From: Methanoculleus caldifontis
GTDB lineage: Archaea > Halobacteriota > Methanomicrobia > Methanomicrobiales > Methanoculleaceae
Reading direction: 5' to 3'
Assembly: GCF_032842345.1 (NCBI RefSeq)
Contig: NZ_WBKO01000003.1
Span: forward strand, 1 to 64,000
Length of the DNA: 64,000 bases
This document shows positions 54,953 to 63,626 of this stretch, in pieces; positions within the stretch are counted from its first letter, which is position 1, and the number at the start of each line of letters is the position of its first letter. The notes beneath the pieces were generated by a model. It saw only the letters and a list, made by a program, of their open reading frames with translations. It had not been told where the DNA came from and searched no databases. A program made the position numbers and the translations under genes.

Positions 54953-54965
54953 GGAATATATATCT
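54953..54965 (-). promoter_or_regulatory. TATA box of the NusA-like gene
   Basis: AGATATATATTCC read leftward, about 50-60 nt upstream of the ATG at 54905. Confidence 0.5.
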
Positions 54966-54988
54966 AGGTTCCTTTCGTTCCTGCCGGG

Positions 54989-56440
54989 CTAGCACTTCTG
55001 CAGGATCACCTTGATGGCCGCTCCTTCTCCCGGTCTGCCGGGTATGCGGTCCGCCGCCCAGACGCGGCCGCCGTACCGGGCGACGAGGGTCTTGACGATA
55101 TGGAGGCCGAGTCCCCTGCTCCCCGACGCGGACGCGGTCTTGTTCCCCCGGTCGAACCGGTCGAAGATGTTGGGCTTTAAGTGGTCCGGTATGCCGATAC
55201 CGTTGTCGGCGATCGTCATCGTCACGGTATCGGCGGTCTCCGTGACGGAGATCTCGACCCTGACCTTCATCCCCCCGAACTTGACGCTGTTGCTGATCAG
55301 GTTCGATACGACGTCTTCGAGGAGGGGGCTCGCCCAGACCATGCGGCTCTCCGGCTCGTAGCGGATGTCGATCCCGGCGTAGCGCCGGATCTGACTCTCG
55401 ACGATCCTGTTCAGGTCGACCGGTTCGAGTCGGATCCGGTGCTCGTCGAGCGCATTTAGGAGTTCGACGTTCTTGATGACGGTGATCCCCTGCTCGACCG
55501 TGTTCTTGACCCTCTGCGCGAGTTCCGCCTCCTCGCCGGAGAGCCGCTCGCGGAGCATCTCGATGACCGTCGCCGCGACCATGCTGGTGTTGTAGATATC
55601 GGTCCCGAGCAGGTCGAGGTAGAGGCCGGCTTTCCGGCCGGTCTCCTGGAGGGCCCGATCGCGGAGGAGGTCGCCGGAGATGTCGCGGCAGACCCCGGCG
55701 GCCGAGGCGATCTTCCCCGCCGAGTCGTGCAGGGGGTGGATGATGATCTGGAACGGCCGCCGGTCGCCGCCCCAGGTCAACGACCGGGTCTCCGTGATGA
55801 CCTCTCCCCCGGCGATCGCTCTCTGCGCGGCCCCGACCAGGAACTCCGCCTCATCGGCCGGGAAGAGGGCGCGGGCGCTCCTGCCCACGACCTCTTCGGT
55901 ATCGGGGGCGCCGGTCCGGAAGAACCGGGTGAAGATGCCGTCCCCGTCGAGGGTGAAGATCATGCCGGGCAGGGAGGCCGCGAGGATCCGGACCTGCTCC
56001 TCCGGGATGCCGGGGTCCGTCTCCGCAGAGGCGTCCCGGAAGGTCTCGAGCACCCCGGCGAGCCTGCCGGCTTCGTCGTGGAGGGGGGCCGCCATGCAGA
56101 CGACGGCTCTCCCGGACGCGAGGGGGATCCGCGACTCGGCGAGCATCCCTTCGCCCTCGTGGGGCAGCAGACGGTAGTCGCCGCTCCCGGGCTCGTCCCG
56201 GGCCAGGACGCAGTCCGCAAGCGTGGGGCGCTTCTCGCCGAAGAGCGCCTGCCCGTGGGCAAAGCCGTCTCTCCCGACGATCTCCTCCGCGGAGACGCCC
56301 GTATACTGTTCCATGCCGTTGTTCCAGACGACGACCCGCCCTGCGCAGTCGAGGACAAGTGCCGGCTGCTCCAGGTGGTTGAAGATACTCATGGGTATTC
56401 GGCTGCAGTTCGTGGACTCGCTGAATCGTTTCTGGTTCAT
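54989..56440 (-). CDS. PAS sensor histidine kinase lacking the phospho-acceptor His
   Basis: Cytoplasmic sensor, 483 aa. Two PAS-like domains (about residues 20-130 and 145-255) precede an ATPase domain with N box NLISNSVKF (about 380), DNGIGIP and GSRGLGLHI. In methanogen kinases the dimerisation helix reads L-x-HDI-x-N; here it is LLGTDIYN (Thr near residue 280), so the usual His is missing. No response regulator is adjacent. Start 56440 follows GGTGAT; ATGs at 56452 and 56392 are alternatives. Confidence 0.85.
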   Translation of the reverse strand: MNQKRFSESTNCSRIPMSIFNHLEQPALVLDCAGRVVVWNNGMEQYTGVSAEEIVGRDGFAHGQALFGEKRPTLADCVLARDEPGSGDYRLLPHEGEGMLAESRIPLASGRAVVCMAAPLHDEAGRLAGVLETFRDASAETDPGIPEEQVRILAASLPGMIFTLDGDGIFTRFFRTGAPDTEEVVGRSARALFPADEAEFLVGAAQRAIAGGEVITETRSLTWGGDRRPFQIIIHPLHDSAGKIASAAGVCRDISGDLLRDRALQETGRKAGLYLDLLGTDIYNTSMVAATVIEMLRERLSGEEAELAQRVKNTVEQGITVIKNVELLNALDEHRIRLEPVDLNRIVESQIRRYAGIDIRYEPESRMVWASPLLEDVVSNLISNSVKFGGMKVRVEISVTETADTVTMTIADNGIGIPDHLKPNIFDRFDRGNKTASASGSRGLGLHIVKTLVARYGGRVWAADRIPGRPGEGAAIKVILQKC

Positions 56441-56473
56441 CTTCACACGCATCACCCGGGAACGGCTCTCGCC

Positions 56474-56483
56474 CCCTATAAAG
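56474..56483 (-). promoter_or_regulatory. TATA box of the sensor kinase
   Basis: CTTTATAGGG read leftward, about 30-40 nt upstream of the candidate ATGs at 56452 and 56440. A nearly leaderless transcript is likely. Confidence 0.45.
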
Positions 56484-56877
56484 CCGCCAGCCGATCCACC
56501 GGATCTCGCGGGTGTCTCTCGTGCTGGCGGGTGCCGCGTCATGCACTCTTGCCGGCCCCGGCCCCGGGGATCGCCCTGCCTTTCTGCGGCTGCTTCGGCG
56601 GCCGTCATGAAGACAGGGCGATCCCGGGGTCCGGGACGAACGCGCTGGAAAAAGTGTCTGGAAGCGCCGGTTAAAAGGGTGTCTGTTTATTCCTTCAGGT
56701 ATATATCTCCCGTGGGATGTAATATTTATACTTTGCCTGATGACTCCGGTGCATATCCGCCACTGTTTGATCTATCGCTCCGTTTTACACTTTCCCGGGC
56801 TTAACGGCCCACTCACAGTACCCTTTTGCCCGCGGGTGCGGGAACGCGGGAGAGGCCGTCTGGGGCCGGTGAAGTAA

Positions 56878-56887
56878 CTTAATATTT
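56878..56887 (+). promoter_or_regulatory. TATA box of the DUF432-MscS operon
   Basis: CTTAATATTT centred about 25 nt before the ATG at 56907, so the mRNA is probably leaderless. Confidence 0.5.
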
Positions 56888-56906
56888 GAGTATTTGCAGA
56901 TCATAG

Positions 56907-57614
56907 ATGATGTTCGGGCGCTACATGGGCTCTTTTCATCGGGAATACGGCGATATTATGGTGGAGGCCGAGCGGGCTAACGGTCTTCTCACCTACCGGC
57001 GCAGGTGCGGGGAGCAGACGTTCGAGCGGATCCTGGTCACGAAGACGGGCGAGATGATCATCAACCCGGTGGAGCCGGTCAATCTCCCCAAAGAGATCAC
57101 GAACTACCTCCAGGTGGAGTTCTCCCCGATGGTCCTCGAGCCCGGCACCACCCAGACGGTCTACCTGAAGTTCCCCGTTGAGATCGGCGTCTTCCTCGAG
57201 TCTGCAAAGGACATCGAGGTGCTGGACGTCTTCGCCAACGGCAGCCAGAAGTACACGCTCTACGGTCCCCAGACGAACGGGGTCATCGCCCGGTACCACC
57301 GGAGCGCGGTCTACTCCGAGATCCCCTCAGTCGAGTGCTTCTGCGAGGGCGTGATGGAACTCTCCATCACGAACGCATCCCGCGAGTGGGTGGAGGTCTC
57401 GCAGGTCGTCTTTGACAGCACCGATATGAAGATCTACTACAACGACTTCGTGACGACCACCGCCACGATGAACATCATCAGCGCCAACCTGGCGGAGACG
57501 GACTTCGTCGACGCGCCCCTCCGGCCGGGGATGGTGAAGTCCGTCGAGCTCTATGCGGCCCGCAAGATCCCGGTGATCAACCGGGGCTACCTGATGGAGT
57601 GGGGATTCACATGA
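56907..57614 (+). CDS. DUF432 protein
   Basis: Protein of 235 aa with the DUF432 pattern (FGRYMGSFHREYGDIMVEA, LVTKTGEMIINPVEPVNLPK, LEPGTTQTVYLKFPVEIGVF). It is cytoplasmic and beta-rich, without membrane helices or enzyme motifs. It is paired with a mechanosensitive channel gene by an ATGA overlap, an association seen in many archaea, which suggests it helps or regulates the channel. A second ATG at 56910 is equally possible. Confidence 0.8.
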   Translation: MMFGRYMGSFHREYGDIMVEAERANGLLTYRRRCGEQTFERILVTKTGEMIINPVEPVNLPKEITNYLQVEFSPMVLEPGTTQTVYLKFPVEIGVFLESAKDIEVLDVFANGSQKYTLYGPQTNGVIARYHRSAVYSEIPSVECFCEGVMELSITNASREWVEVSQVVFDSTDMKIYYNDFVTTTATMNIISANLAETDFVDAPLRPGMVKSVELYAARKIPVINRGYLMEWGFT

Positions 57615-58471
57615 ACTTCAACGTGACCGAGATCCTGGAGATGCCCGTCGGCATCGGGGATATCACCCTCGAGCATCTCGTCTACTTCATCGTCATCCTC
57701 ACCCTCGGCGTCACCGTCGCGAGGATCGTCTCAAAGAACGTCCGACGAGCCCTCACGGACAGGTTGCCCAAGAGCGAGCGCGAACTGGTGACGAAACTGA
57801 TCTACTACGTCATCGTCGTCTGGGCCTTCGTCTTCGCCCTCCCGCAGCTCAACGTCGACCTCTCCGGTCTCCTGGTGGCCGGAGGAATCGTCGGTCTGGT
57901 CATCGGTTTCGCAAGCCAGAGCGTCGTCTCGAACCTGATCTCCGGTCTCTTCCTGATGTTCGAGCGCCCGATCAAGATCGGCGACAACATCAACGTATCG
58001 GGCGTCACCGGCAGCGTCGAGGACATCCGCGTCCTCTCGACCGTCGTCAAGATGTACGACGGGATCTATGTCCGGATCCCGAACGAGAAGATCTTCACCT
58101 CGAACATCACGAACTACGTCCAGAACGCGGCCCGGAGGTTCGAGTACGAGATCGGGATCCGGTACCAGGACGACGCGGACAAGGCGATCCGGATCACCAG
58201 AGGGGTCATCGCGAGCCACCCCTTCGCGCTGAAGAACCCGGCCCCCTCGGTCTACGTCGACAACCTCGGTGACGACGGGGTCAACCTGATGGTTCGCATC
58301 TGGGCGCCGGCCCGGGAATGGTGGGATGTCAGGACCGACCTCCTCTGGAGGATCAAGCAGGAACTCGAAGCGAACGGCATCGAGATGCCCTTCCCGCAGC
58401 GCACTGTCTGGTTTGCCGACGGACTCGAGGTGAAGAACCGGGCTGCCCGAAAGAACGAGAGGGAGGAGTAA
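57611..58471 (+). CDS. MscS-family mechanosensitive channel
   Basis: Small-conductance mechanosensitive channel, 286 aa. Three N-terminal helices are followed by the pore helix and the beta domain: GLLVAGGIVGLVIGFASQSV, then ISGLFLMFERPIKIGD and VSGVTGSVEDIRVLSTVV, as in MscS. The C-terminal alpha/beta domain ends in FADGLEVKNRAARK. It overlaps the DUF432 stop by 4 nt. It protects against hypo-osmotic shock by releasing solutes. Confidence 0.92.
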   Translation: MNFNVTEILEMPVGIGDITLEHLVYFIVILTLGVTVARIVSKNVRRALTDRLPKSERELVTKLIYYVIVVWAFVFALPQLNVDLSGLLVAGGIVGLVIGFASQSVVSNLISGLFLMFERPIKIGDNINVSGVTGSVEDIRVLSTVVKMYDGIYVRIPNEKIFTSNITNYVQNAARRFEYEIGIRYQDDADKAIRITRGVIASHPFALKNPAPSVYVDNLGDDGVNLMVRIWAPAREWWDVRTDLLWRIKQELEANGIEMPFPQRTVWFADGLEVKNRAARKNEREE

Positions 58472-58474
58472 CCC

Positions 58475-58481
58475 TTTTTTT
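58475..58481 (+). terminator. T-tract between convergent genes
   Basis: Seven Ts follow the MscS stop within a few bases and touch the stop codon of the convergent MBL-fold gene. Confidence 0.45.
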
Positions 58482-59143
58482 CAGACCCGGTGCACCCTCC
58501 CGGCCCCACCCGGCCGGAAGGAGTCCGGGTAACGCCCCGCGAGGTCCCCTATCCTATCGGTGCAGTGGGATGCGGAGAGGTACTTCACCCCGGCGAGGGC
58601 CCCGACGTCCTCGTCGGTGACGGTGTGCAGCCCGCCGATGACGCCCCATACCGGCCCGACCTCTGAGACCCGATCGACTATCCGGCCGACGTGGGGGTGG
58701 GCGCACCCGGTGACGACCAGGTAGCCGTCCGGCACGGCGATCGCGAGCGACTGTTCGCGGATATCGGTCCCGAGCGGTCCGGTCGCCGCGATCCCCTCAG
58801 CGATCCCGGTCCAGCCGGCCGTGATCCGGGGCTCGGTGTACTCCCGGATGAGCGCGAGCGTCTTTTCGGAGAAACCGTCGTGGACGTAGACCTCCATCGA
58901 CGGGTTTGCCGCGAGGATCGCCGCGATGCCGCCGATATGGTCGTGGTGGTCGTGGGAGAGGACGAGCGTTCCCACGGCCGCGGGATCGATGCCGAGCGCC
59001 TGCATGTTCCTGAGGAGGACGTCGCCGCGCTCCCCGGTATCGAAGAGCAGCCCCGCCTCCTCTACCAGGCAGGAGAACCCCCAGTCGGGGGTGAGCCCCT
59101 CCCGGCAGGGGATGTTGTTGTAGACCTCGATGATGGTGGGCAT
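58481..59143 (-). CDS. MBL-fold metallo-hydrolase
   Basis: Cytoplasmic hydrolase, 220 aa. SHDHHDHIGG (metal ligands near residues 64-70), VTGCAHPHVGR and GGLHTV are the ligand motifs. The pattern is that of COG1237-type proteins, related to 7,8-dihydropterin-6-methyl-beta-ribofuranosylaminobenzene 5'-phosphate synthase-like enzymes of methanopterin synthesis, but that assignment is not safe. It stands alone and ends convergently with MscS. Confidence 0.83.
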   Translation of the reverse strand: MPTIIEVYNNIPCREGLTPDWGFSCLVEEAGLLFDTGERGDVLLRNMQALGIDPAAVGTLVLSHDHHDHIGGIAAILAANPSMEVYVHDGFSEKTLALIREYTEPRITAGWTGIAEGIAATGPLGTDIREQSLAIAVPDGYLVVTGCAHPHVGRIVDRVSEVGPVWGVIGGLHTVTDEDVGALAGVKYLSASHCTDRIGDLAGRYPDSFRPGGAGRVHRV

Positions 59144-59266
59144 AGAAGAGACTCCACCTACCTGATCATCCCTCGGGGGCGATTATCCTTCCCGATGAGG
59201 CAGGAGGCCGGGTCCGGGGCTCGGAGCACCCCGGACCTGCAGACGAAAAATGGGTTTGCGAGAGGG

Positions 59267-60004
59267 TTACACGATGACGTAGGAGATGGAGACGCTCGCG
59301 GTCACGTCGATCTCACCGGCCTCGAGCGGGGTCGGGACGGCGCTGCCCACCGCCTTCTCCATGCCCATGTAGCGGCTGTCGTAGGCCATGGGGATGTAGT
59401 TGTTCCCGACGTTGACCTCTTTGACGTCGACGATCCTCTTGCCGAGGGCCGCGGCGACCGCGTCCGCGTCGCCCCGCGCCTGCGCCACGGCGGCGGTCAG
59501 GGCCTGGGAGCGGAACTCCTGCTGCCTTGCGTCGCTTAAGGTGAACGCGAACCGGTCGACCCGGTTTGCACCGTTCGCGACGGCGATGTCGACGATCTCG
59601 CCGGCACGGTTGACGTCGTTTAGCGTGACTTCAAGGGTGTTGGTGACGCGGTAGAACCTGACCTTTGAGTCGCCGAAGGGCCGGCTGTCGCTCTCGGTCA
59701 CCGGGTAGATGCTGTAGGCGGCGGTCCTGATGTCCCTGGCCGGGATGCCGGCGTTCTTCAGGGCGTTGATCACGGTGTCCATCTTCCGGGCGTTCTCTTG
59801 CTGCGCCGTCTTGACGTCGGCGTGCTCGGTCTCGACCGCGAAGACGATGACGGCCTGGTCGGGCGTGGTCGTCACTTTGCCGGTGCCGAAGACATAGATC
59901 AGTTTGTCTTTAGATTCCTCCGGGAGCTGGGCGGTGACGTTCCCGATCACCGCTGCGCAGAGGACCATCAGGGCGATCCCCAGAAGTGCTGTCTTTCCTC
60001 GCAT
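59267..60004 (-). CDS. SIMPL-domain secreted protein
   Basis: Secreted protein of 245 aa with signal peptide (LLGIALMVLCAAVIGNVTA) and a SIMPL/DUF541 domain: VFGTGKVTTTPDQAVIVFAV, ALKNAGIPARDIRTAAYSIYP, and VTNTLEVTLNDVNRAGEIVD. The family is periplasmic or extracellular in bacteria with poorly known roles, linked to oxidative stress. The ATG at 60004 is used; one three codons upstream is possible. Confidence 0.85.
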   Translation of the reverse strand: MRGKTALLGIALMVLCAAVIGNVTAQLPEESKDKLIYVFGTGKVTTTPDQAVIVFAVETEHADVKTAQQENARKMDTVINALKNAGIPARDIRTAAYSIYPVTESDSRPFGDSKVRFYRVTNTLEVTLNDVNRAGEIVDIAVANGANRVDRFAFTLSDARQQEFRSQALTAAVAQARGDADAVAAALGKRIVDVKEVNVGNNYIPMAYDSRYMGMEKAVGSAVPTPLEAGEIDVTASVSISYVIV

Positions 60005-60125
60005 AAGTATCAATCATCTCTTGGTTCGGTCAAAATAAATATCTTGCTTTAGCTACGAGAATTTTCGTAACTTTACTTTGAGGAATCGCTAAACGGGGTG
60101 TTTATATTTGGATTTGAGTCGCCGC

Positions 60126-60797
60126 TCACTCCCCGCCGCTCTCCGGGATCAGCCCGGCCGCCGCCACCAGCCGGGCGATCAGGACCGCGATATAGAGGGT
60201 CCCGCTCACGGTCTCGAGCAGGGCAAGCGACCGGGCCTGGTCGGTGAGCGGCGTGATGTCGCCGTAGCCCAGCGTCGCGAGGGTGACGAAGCTGTAGTAG
60301 ATGAACGTGGGGAAGGTGAAGGCCGCGTCCGGCTGGCTGCTCGCAAACGATCCGGGGTTGACGGTCTCGACGAGGCTGTAGGCGGTCGCCCAGGTGAGGC
60401 CCATGAGGAGGTAGACGGAGACCGCTCCGGAGATGGTGTCGGAGGTGACCCGGCGTGCACTGACGACCCGCAGGAGGCAGATGAGTGCGGTGAAGGCGTA
60501 GAAGAGGAGCGTGAAGATGCTCTCGGCAGTGCCGAGGGCGGGGACCCCGGTGATGATATAGAGCCAGCCCAGGCCGAAGGCGGGGACGGCGAGGAGGGCG
60601 GCGATCACGACCTGCCGCCGCCGGTTGCTCACGGCGTAGACGCCGGTGGTCAGGACAAACCACGAGAGCACTTTCAGGGCGATCGGGTCTGCGCCCACGT
60701 AGGGGTAGACGGCGAGCAGGAGGATGAGGGCGGCGAGGAGGTAGTGGAACTGCATGGCCCTGGCGCGGGCGAGGTACCGGGCGAGAGGCCCTCTCAT
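60126..60797 (-). CDS. potassium channel, two-TM pore type
   Basis: Membrane protein of 223 aa with about six helices and a K+ filter TLGYGD at residues 175-180 in VTLATLGYGDITP. The pore helix and last helix are in the C-terminal third; the N-terminal helices could be a voltage-sensor-like or other domain but lack the usual Arg series. It overlaps the kinase stop by 4 nt. The kinase and FHA protein upstream may regulate it. Confidence 0.86.
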   Translation of the reverse strand: MRGPLARYLARARAMQFHYLLAALILLLAVYPYVGADPIALKVLSWFVLTTGVYAVSNRRRQVVIAALLAVPAFGLGWLYIITGVPALGTAESIFTLLFYAFTALICLLRVVSARRVTSDTISGAVSVYLLMGLTWATAYSLVETVNPGSFASSQPDAAFTFPTFIYYSFVTLATLGYGDITPLTDQARSLALLETVSGTLYIAVLIARLVAAAGLIPESGGE

Positions 60798-62041
60798 GCT
60801 CCGGCCTCCAGGGCCCTGATCGCGTCGAGCATCTCCCCGGCGGACCGGTAACGGTCGGCGGGGTCTTTTGCGAGGCAGCGGAGGATGACCGCATCAAGCC
60901 CCGCGAGGGCGGGGTCGAGCGCCGACGGGGGAGCCGGCTCTGCGTTCCTGACGGCGAGGGCAAGTTCCCCGGCCCCTTCGCCGGCAAACGGGGTTTTGCC
61001 CGTCGCCATCTCATAGAGGACGGCGCCGAGCTGGTAGATGTCGGTCGCGGCCCCCGTCCGCCCGAACCGTTCCGGGTCTATCTGTTCGGGGGCCGCGTAG
61101 GCGAGGGTGAACCCGGCGGCACCGGTCTCCCGGGTCTCCGCCGGCCTCGTGCTCGTCCCCCAGTCGGCGATCTTCGGCGTCAGGTCGTCGGCAAGAAGGA
61201 TGTTGCCGGGCTTGATGTCGCGGTGGACGATACCCCGCCCGTGGGCGTAGGCGAGCCCGGCGGCGATCCCGGCAGCGATCCGGAGGGCTTCGGCCGGCGG
61301 GAGGGGTTTTTTCAGGCTATCGAGGCTCCGGGGCAGGTACTCCATCTCGACGAACGGGATGGGGAGGATGTTGACCGAGCGGACCCGGACGATGTTCGGA
61401 TGGACCAGGTCCTCCTGGAACCGCATCTCCCGCATGAAGGTCTTCCCGGTCGCCTCGTCGTAGGAGACCGGGACCTTGACCGCCACGGTCATGCCGTCGT
61501 CGCCTCTCATCGCGGAGAAGACCTGGCCGAGCCCCCCTCTCCCGACGAAGGCGACCCGGTCGTAGCGGCCGGCAAGTTCCGCCGGGAACCCTGGCGGGTG
61601 GAGGGGCGGCATCGTCTGATATGCGTCGGGCGGGACGGTGGCCGCCGCCGCCTCTTCCTGCGGCCTCCTGAGGTGCATGCCGATTGCGGCGCCGGCGCCG
61701 ACCAGGAGGAGGGCGAGGAGAACCCCCGGCCAGGGGGACCCGTCCTGGCCGGGGCTTGCAACGGTCTCCGTCGGCACCGGGGTGACGGTCGCTTCCGGTG
61801 ACGGAAGGGCGGTCGGGGTTGTCGCCGGCGTGACGGTCGGTTCCGGCGAGGGGACTGTCGTGGGCGTGGGCTCCGGCGTGGTGCCGCCTTTGCCGTTGTC
61901 CGGCTTCTTTGTGGCCTCGAGAGCCTTCTCTGAGGCGCTGGAGTGCTCCGGGGGGCCTCCCGCGCCGGCTACCGCGGGGACGAGGGCGGCGAGAAGGAGG
62001 GCGGCCGCGAAGAGGAGGGCCGCCATCCGGTCAGGCCGCAT
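60794..62041 (-). CDS. membrane-anchored Ser/Thr protein kinase
   Basis: Hanks-type kinase, 415 aa. The signal peptide is followed by a Pro/Thr-rich extracellular stretch (about residues 50-100) and a helix at 105-122, then the cytosolic kinase: FVGRGGLGQVFSA, Lys 189 in VAVKVP, HRDIKPGN (273-280), DWG (293-295) in place of DFG, and APEQ. All catalytic residues are present. Its start overlaps the FHA gene by 11 nt. It may phosphorylate the FHA protein or the channel. Confidence 0.9.
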   Translation of the reverse strand: MRPDRMAALLFAAALLLAALVPAVAGAGGPPEHSSASEKALEATKKPDNGKGGTTPEPTPTTVPSPEPTVTPATTPTALPSPEATVTPVPTETVASPGQDGSPWPGVLLALLLVGAGAAIGMHLRRPQEEAAAATVPPDAYQTMPPLHPPGFPAELAGRYDRVAFVGRGGLGQVFSAMRGDDGMTVAVKVPVSYDEATGKTFMREMRFQEDLVHPNIVRVRSVNILPIPFVEMEYLPRSLDSLKKPLPPAEALRIAAGIAAGLAYAHGRGIVHRDIKPGNILLADDLTPKIADWGTSTRPAETRETGAAGFTLAYAAPEQIDPERFGRTGAATDIYQLGAVLYEMATGKTPFAGEGAGELALAVRNAEPAPPSALDPALAGLDAVILRCLAKDPADRYRSAGEMLDAIRALEAGA

Positions 62042-62828
62042 CCGGCGGTCGCACCCCCCCGGGCAGGACGAAGACGAGCGTCGCCCCCGAAGGCCCCTTC
62101 GCGAGTTCGACGAGGTCGCCGTCGCAGAGCTCCCGCTTCGCCCCCCGCCCGACCTCGTTCCCGTTCACGAAGGTCCCGCCCGTGCTGCCGGAGTCCTCGA
62201 TGAACCAGGCGCCCTGCCGCCGGGTGAGCCGGGCGTGCGGGCGCGAGACCCGGGTGACCGCCGCGTACTCCTCGCCGAGCACGATCTCCTGCCCGGACCG
62301 CGGGGGCGCGTCCGGGTCCGCCCGGCCCAGGGCGACACTCTCCTCCCCGACCGGGAAGACCTTCCCGTCGTCCGCCCCCCCAAGGAGGATGAGGGCCGGG
62401 CTCTGGTCGGCGAACTCGCCCGAGAACGTCTCCCGGACACCGGCAAGCTTCTCTGCGAGCACGGCGTCCGTGAGCGTCAGGTTCAGGTTCGCAAACAGTC
62501 CGAGACTCCTCGTGATCGCCTCAAGCCCCCCCGGCACGAGCGAGTACTTCCAGACCGGGTGGACTCCCTTCGCCGTCGGCCGCGAGAGGCCCGCCTCCTT
62601 CCGGACGACCCCGATGCCCATCAGTTTGTCGAGGTGCTTCTTGGTGTTCTCGTAACTCGTCTCGATCTCGTGGGAGATCTGCCGGACGTCCTTGGGTTTC
62701 CGCTCGATCACCTTCAGGATCTTCAGGCGCGTGCTGCTGCTCAGCACGTCCAGGTATTCGGAGAGTTCCTGTAAGTCGTCGGTGCTGGTATCGAGGATCA
62801 GTGTCCTTGAGTCGTCGTCGCGGGTCAT
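62031..62828 (-). CDS. winged-helix/FHA protein
   Basis: Protein of 265 aa, first in the operon. An ArsR-like winged helix (SSSTRLKILKVIERKPKDVR, ISHEIETSYENTKKHLDKL) fills residues 25-95, and a FHA domain fills about 165-260 with SRPHARL and the NGNEVG loop after SGSTGGTFVN. FHA binds phosphothreonine, so the kinase encoded next is the likely phosphorylator. It could be a phosphorylation-controlled transcription regulator. Confidence 0.87.
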   Translation of the reverse strand: MTRDDDSRTLILDTSTDDLQELSEYLDVLSSSTRLKILKVIERKPKDVRQISHEIETSYENTKKHLDKLMGIGVVRKEAGLSRPTAKGVHPVWKYSLVPGGLEAITRSLGLFANLNLTLTDAVLAEKLAGVRETFSGEFADQSPALILLGGADDGKVFPVGEESVALGRADPDAPPRSGQEIVLGEEYAAVTRVSRPHARLTRRQGAWFIEDSGSTGGTFVNGNEVGRGAKRELCDGDLVELAKGPSGATLVFVLPGGVRPPDAA

Positions 62829-62988
62829 GGCTCTCCTGCCGGCCTCCTATAGTGGTATGGTTTCGCGAGGCCGCTGATGAAGGTTGTGCACCGGGGCGGG
62901 GCGGGCTGCCGCTCCAGCGGGAACCTGCAGAACGGGGGAGTTCCGGCCTGGATCATGTTTATACCGGAGGACCGATCAGGAGGGGGAC

Positions 62989-63273
62989 ATGCTTGGCGAT
63001 ATCGAGGCGGTGCAGCAGCGGGCCGTGATGGTGGAGATCGAGGAGATGATCCAGTCGACCCCCGACCATGCCGACATCCGGAAGGCGCTCACGGCGCTCG
63101 ACTTCGTGCCGAAACAGGACGACGCCGAAGTCGCAATCTGGGTGCATCCCGTTCTGCGGATCTTCGTCCTGCTCCAGATGAACGTCGGGGGCGGCTACGC
63201 GGGCTACAAGGTCGCGACCTACGAGGACCTTGAACGCCCCGGAAGGGAGTTCGTCGGCTACAACGCCCGGTGA
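62989..63273 (+). CDS. small protein, paralogue of the next gene
   Basis: Protein of 94 aa with no recognised domain. It shares IRKAL and F...K.DD/DN...W...L-F-V and overall layout with the 88-aa product of the next gene. A TTTATACC box lies 31 nt before the ATG, the same distance as the TTTATCC box before the next gene. AGGAGGGGG also lies just before the ATG. Function unknown. Confidence 0.7.
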   Translation: MLGDIEAVQQRAVMVEIEEMIQSTPDHADIRKALTALDFVPKQDDAEVAIWVHPVLRIFVLLQMNVGGGYAGYKVATYEDLERPGREFVGYNAR

Positions 63274-63350
63274 CGCCTTCGTCCCCCCTCCCCCACCCGC
63301 CGTCCCTGGCCGGGTCAGGTTTATCCGGGTGTACGCAGTATCCCGTCCGC

Positions 63351-63617
63351 ATGCGAGAACAGATACTGGTTGACCGGGAGCAGCAGGAGGCCATGAGGGG
63401 CAGGGTCCGGGAGGCGATCGCCGGCGGCGAGACTTACGACGAGATCCGCAAGGCGCTCAAAGATCTCGGTTTCCAGGCGAAGGAGGACAACCCCGCCCTC
63501 GGCCTCTGGGAGAACCCCGAGCACGAGCTCTTCGTCATGGTCCACATGGACCCCCAGACCGGCAGGCTGCGGGACTCCGATGTCCGGACGTTCGAGGAGA
63601 CCGAAGGGGACGAGTGA
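63351..63617 (+). CDS. small protein, paralogue of the previous gene
   Basis: Protein of 88 aa, unrecognised. The block YDEIRKALKDLGFQAKEDN matches the first paralogue (ADIRKALTALDFVPKQDD). It has its own TATA-like GTTTATCC 31 nt upstream, pointing to a leaderless message. The ATG at 63351 is well placed; the longer ORF is not supported. Unknown role. Confidence 0.68.
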   Translation: MREQILVDREQQEAMRGRVREAIAGGETYDEIRKALKDLGFQAKEDNPALGLWENPEHELFVMVHMDPQTGRLRDSDVRTFEETEGDE

Positions 63618-63626
63618 CCGCCAACT

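Larger units (their letters stand above)
56441..56906. other. 466-bp divergent gap
   Basis: Holds the leftward promoter of the kinase (56474-56483) and the rightward promoter of the DUF432 gene (56878-56887). An additional AT-rich segment at 56698-56735 (TATATATCTCCC and AATATTTATACTTT) looks like a third promoter, but no gene or RNA behind it was recognised. Confidence 0.5.
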
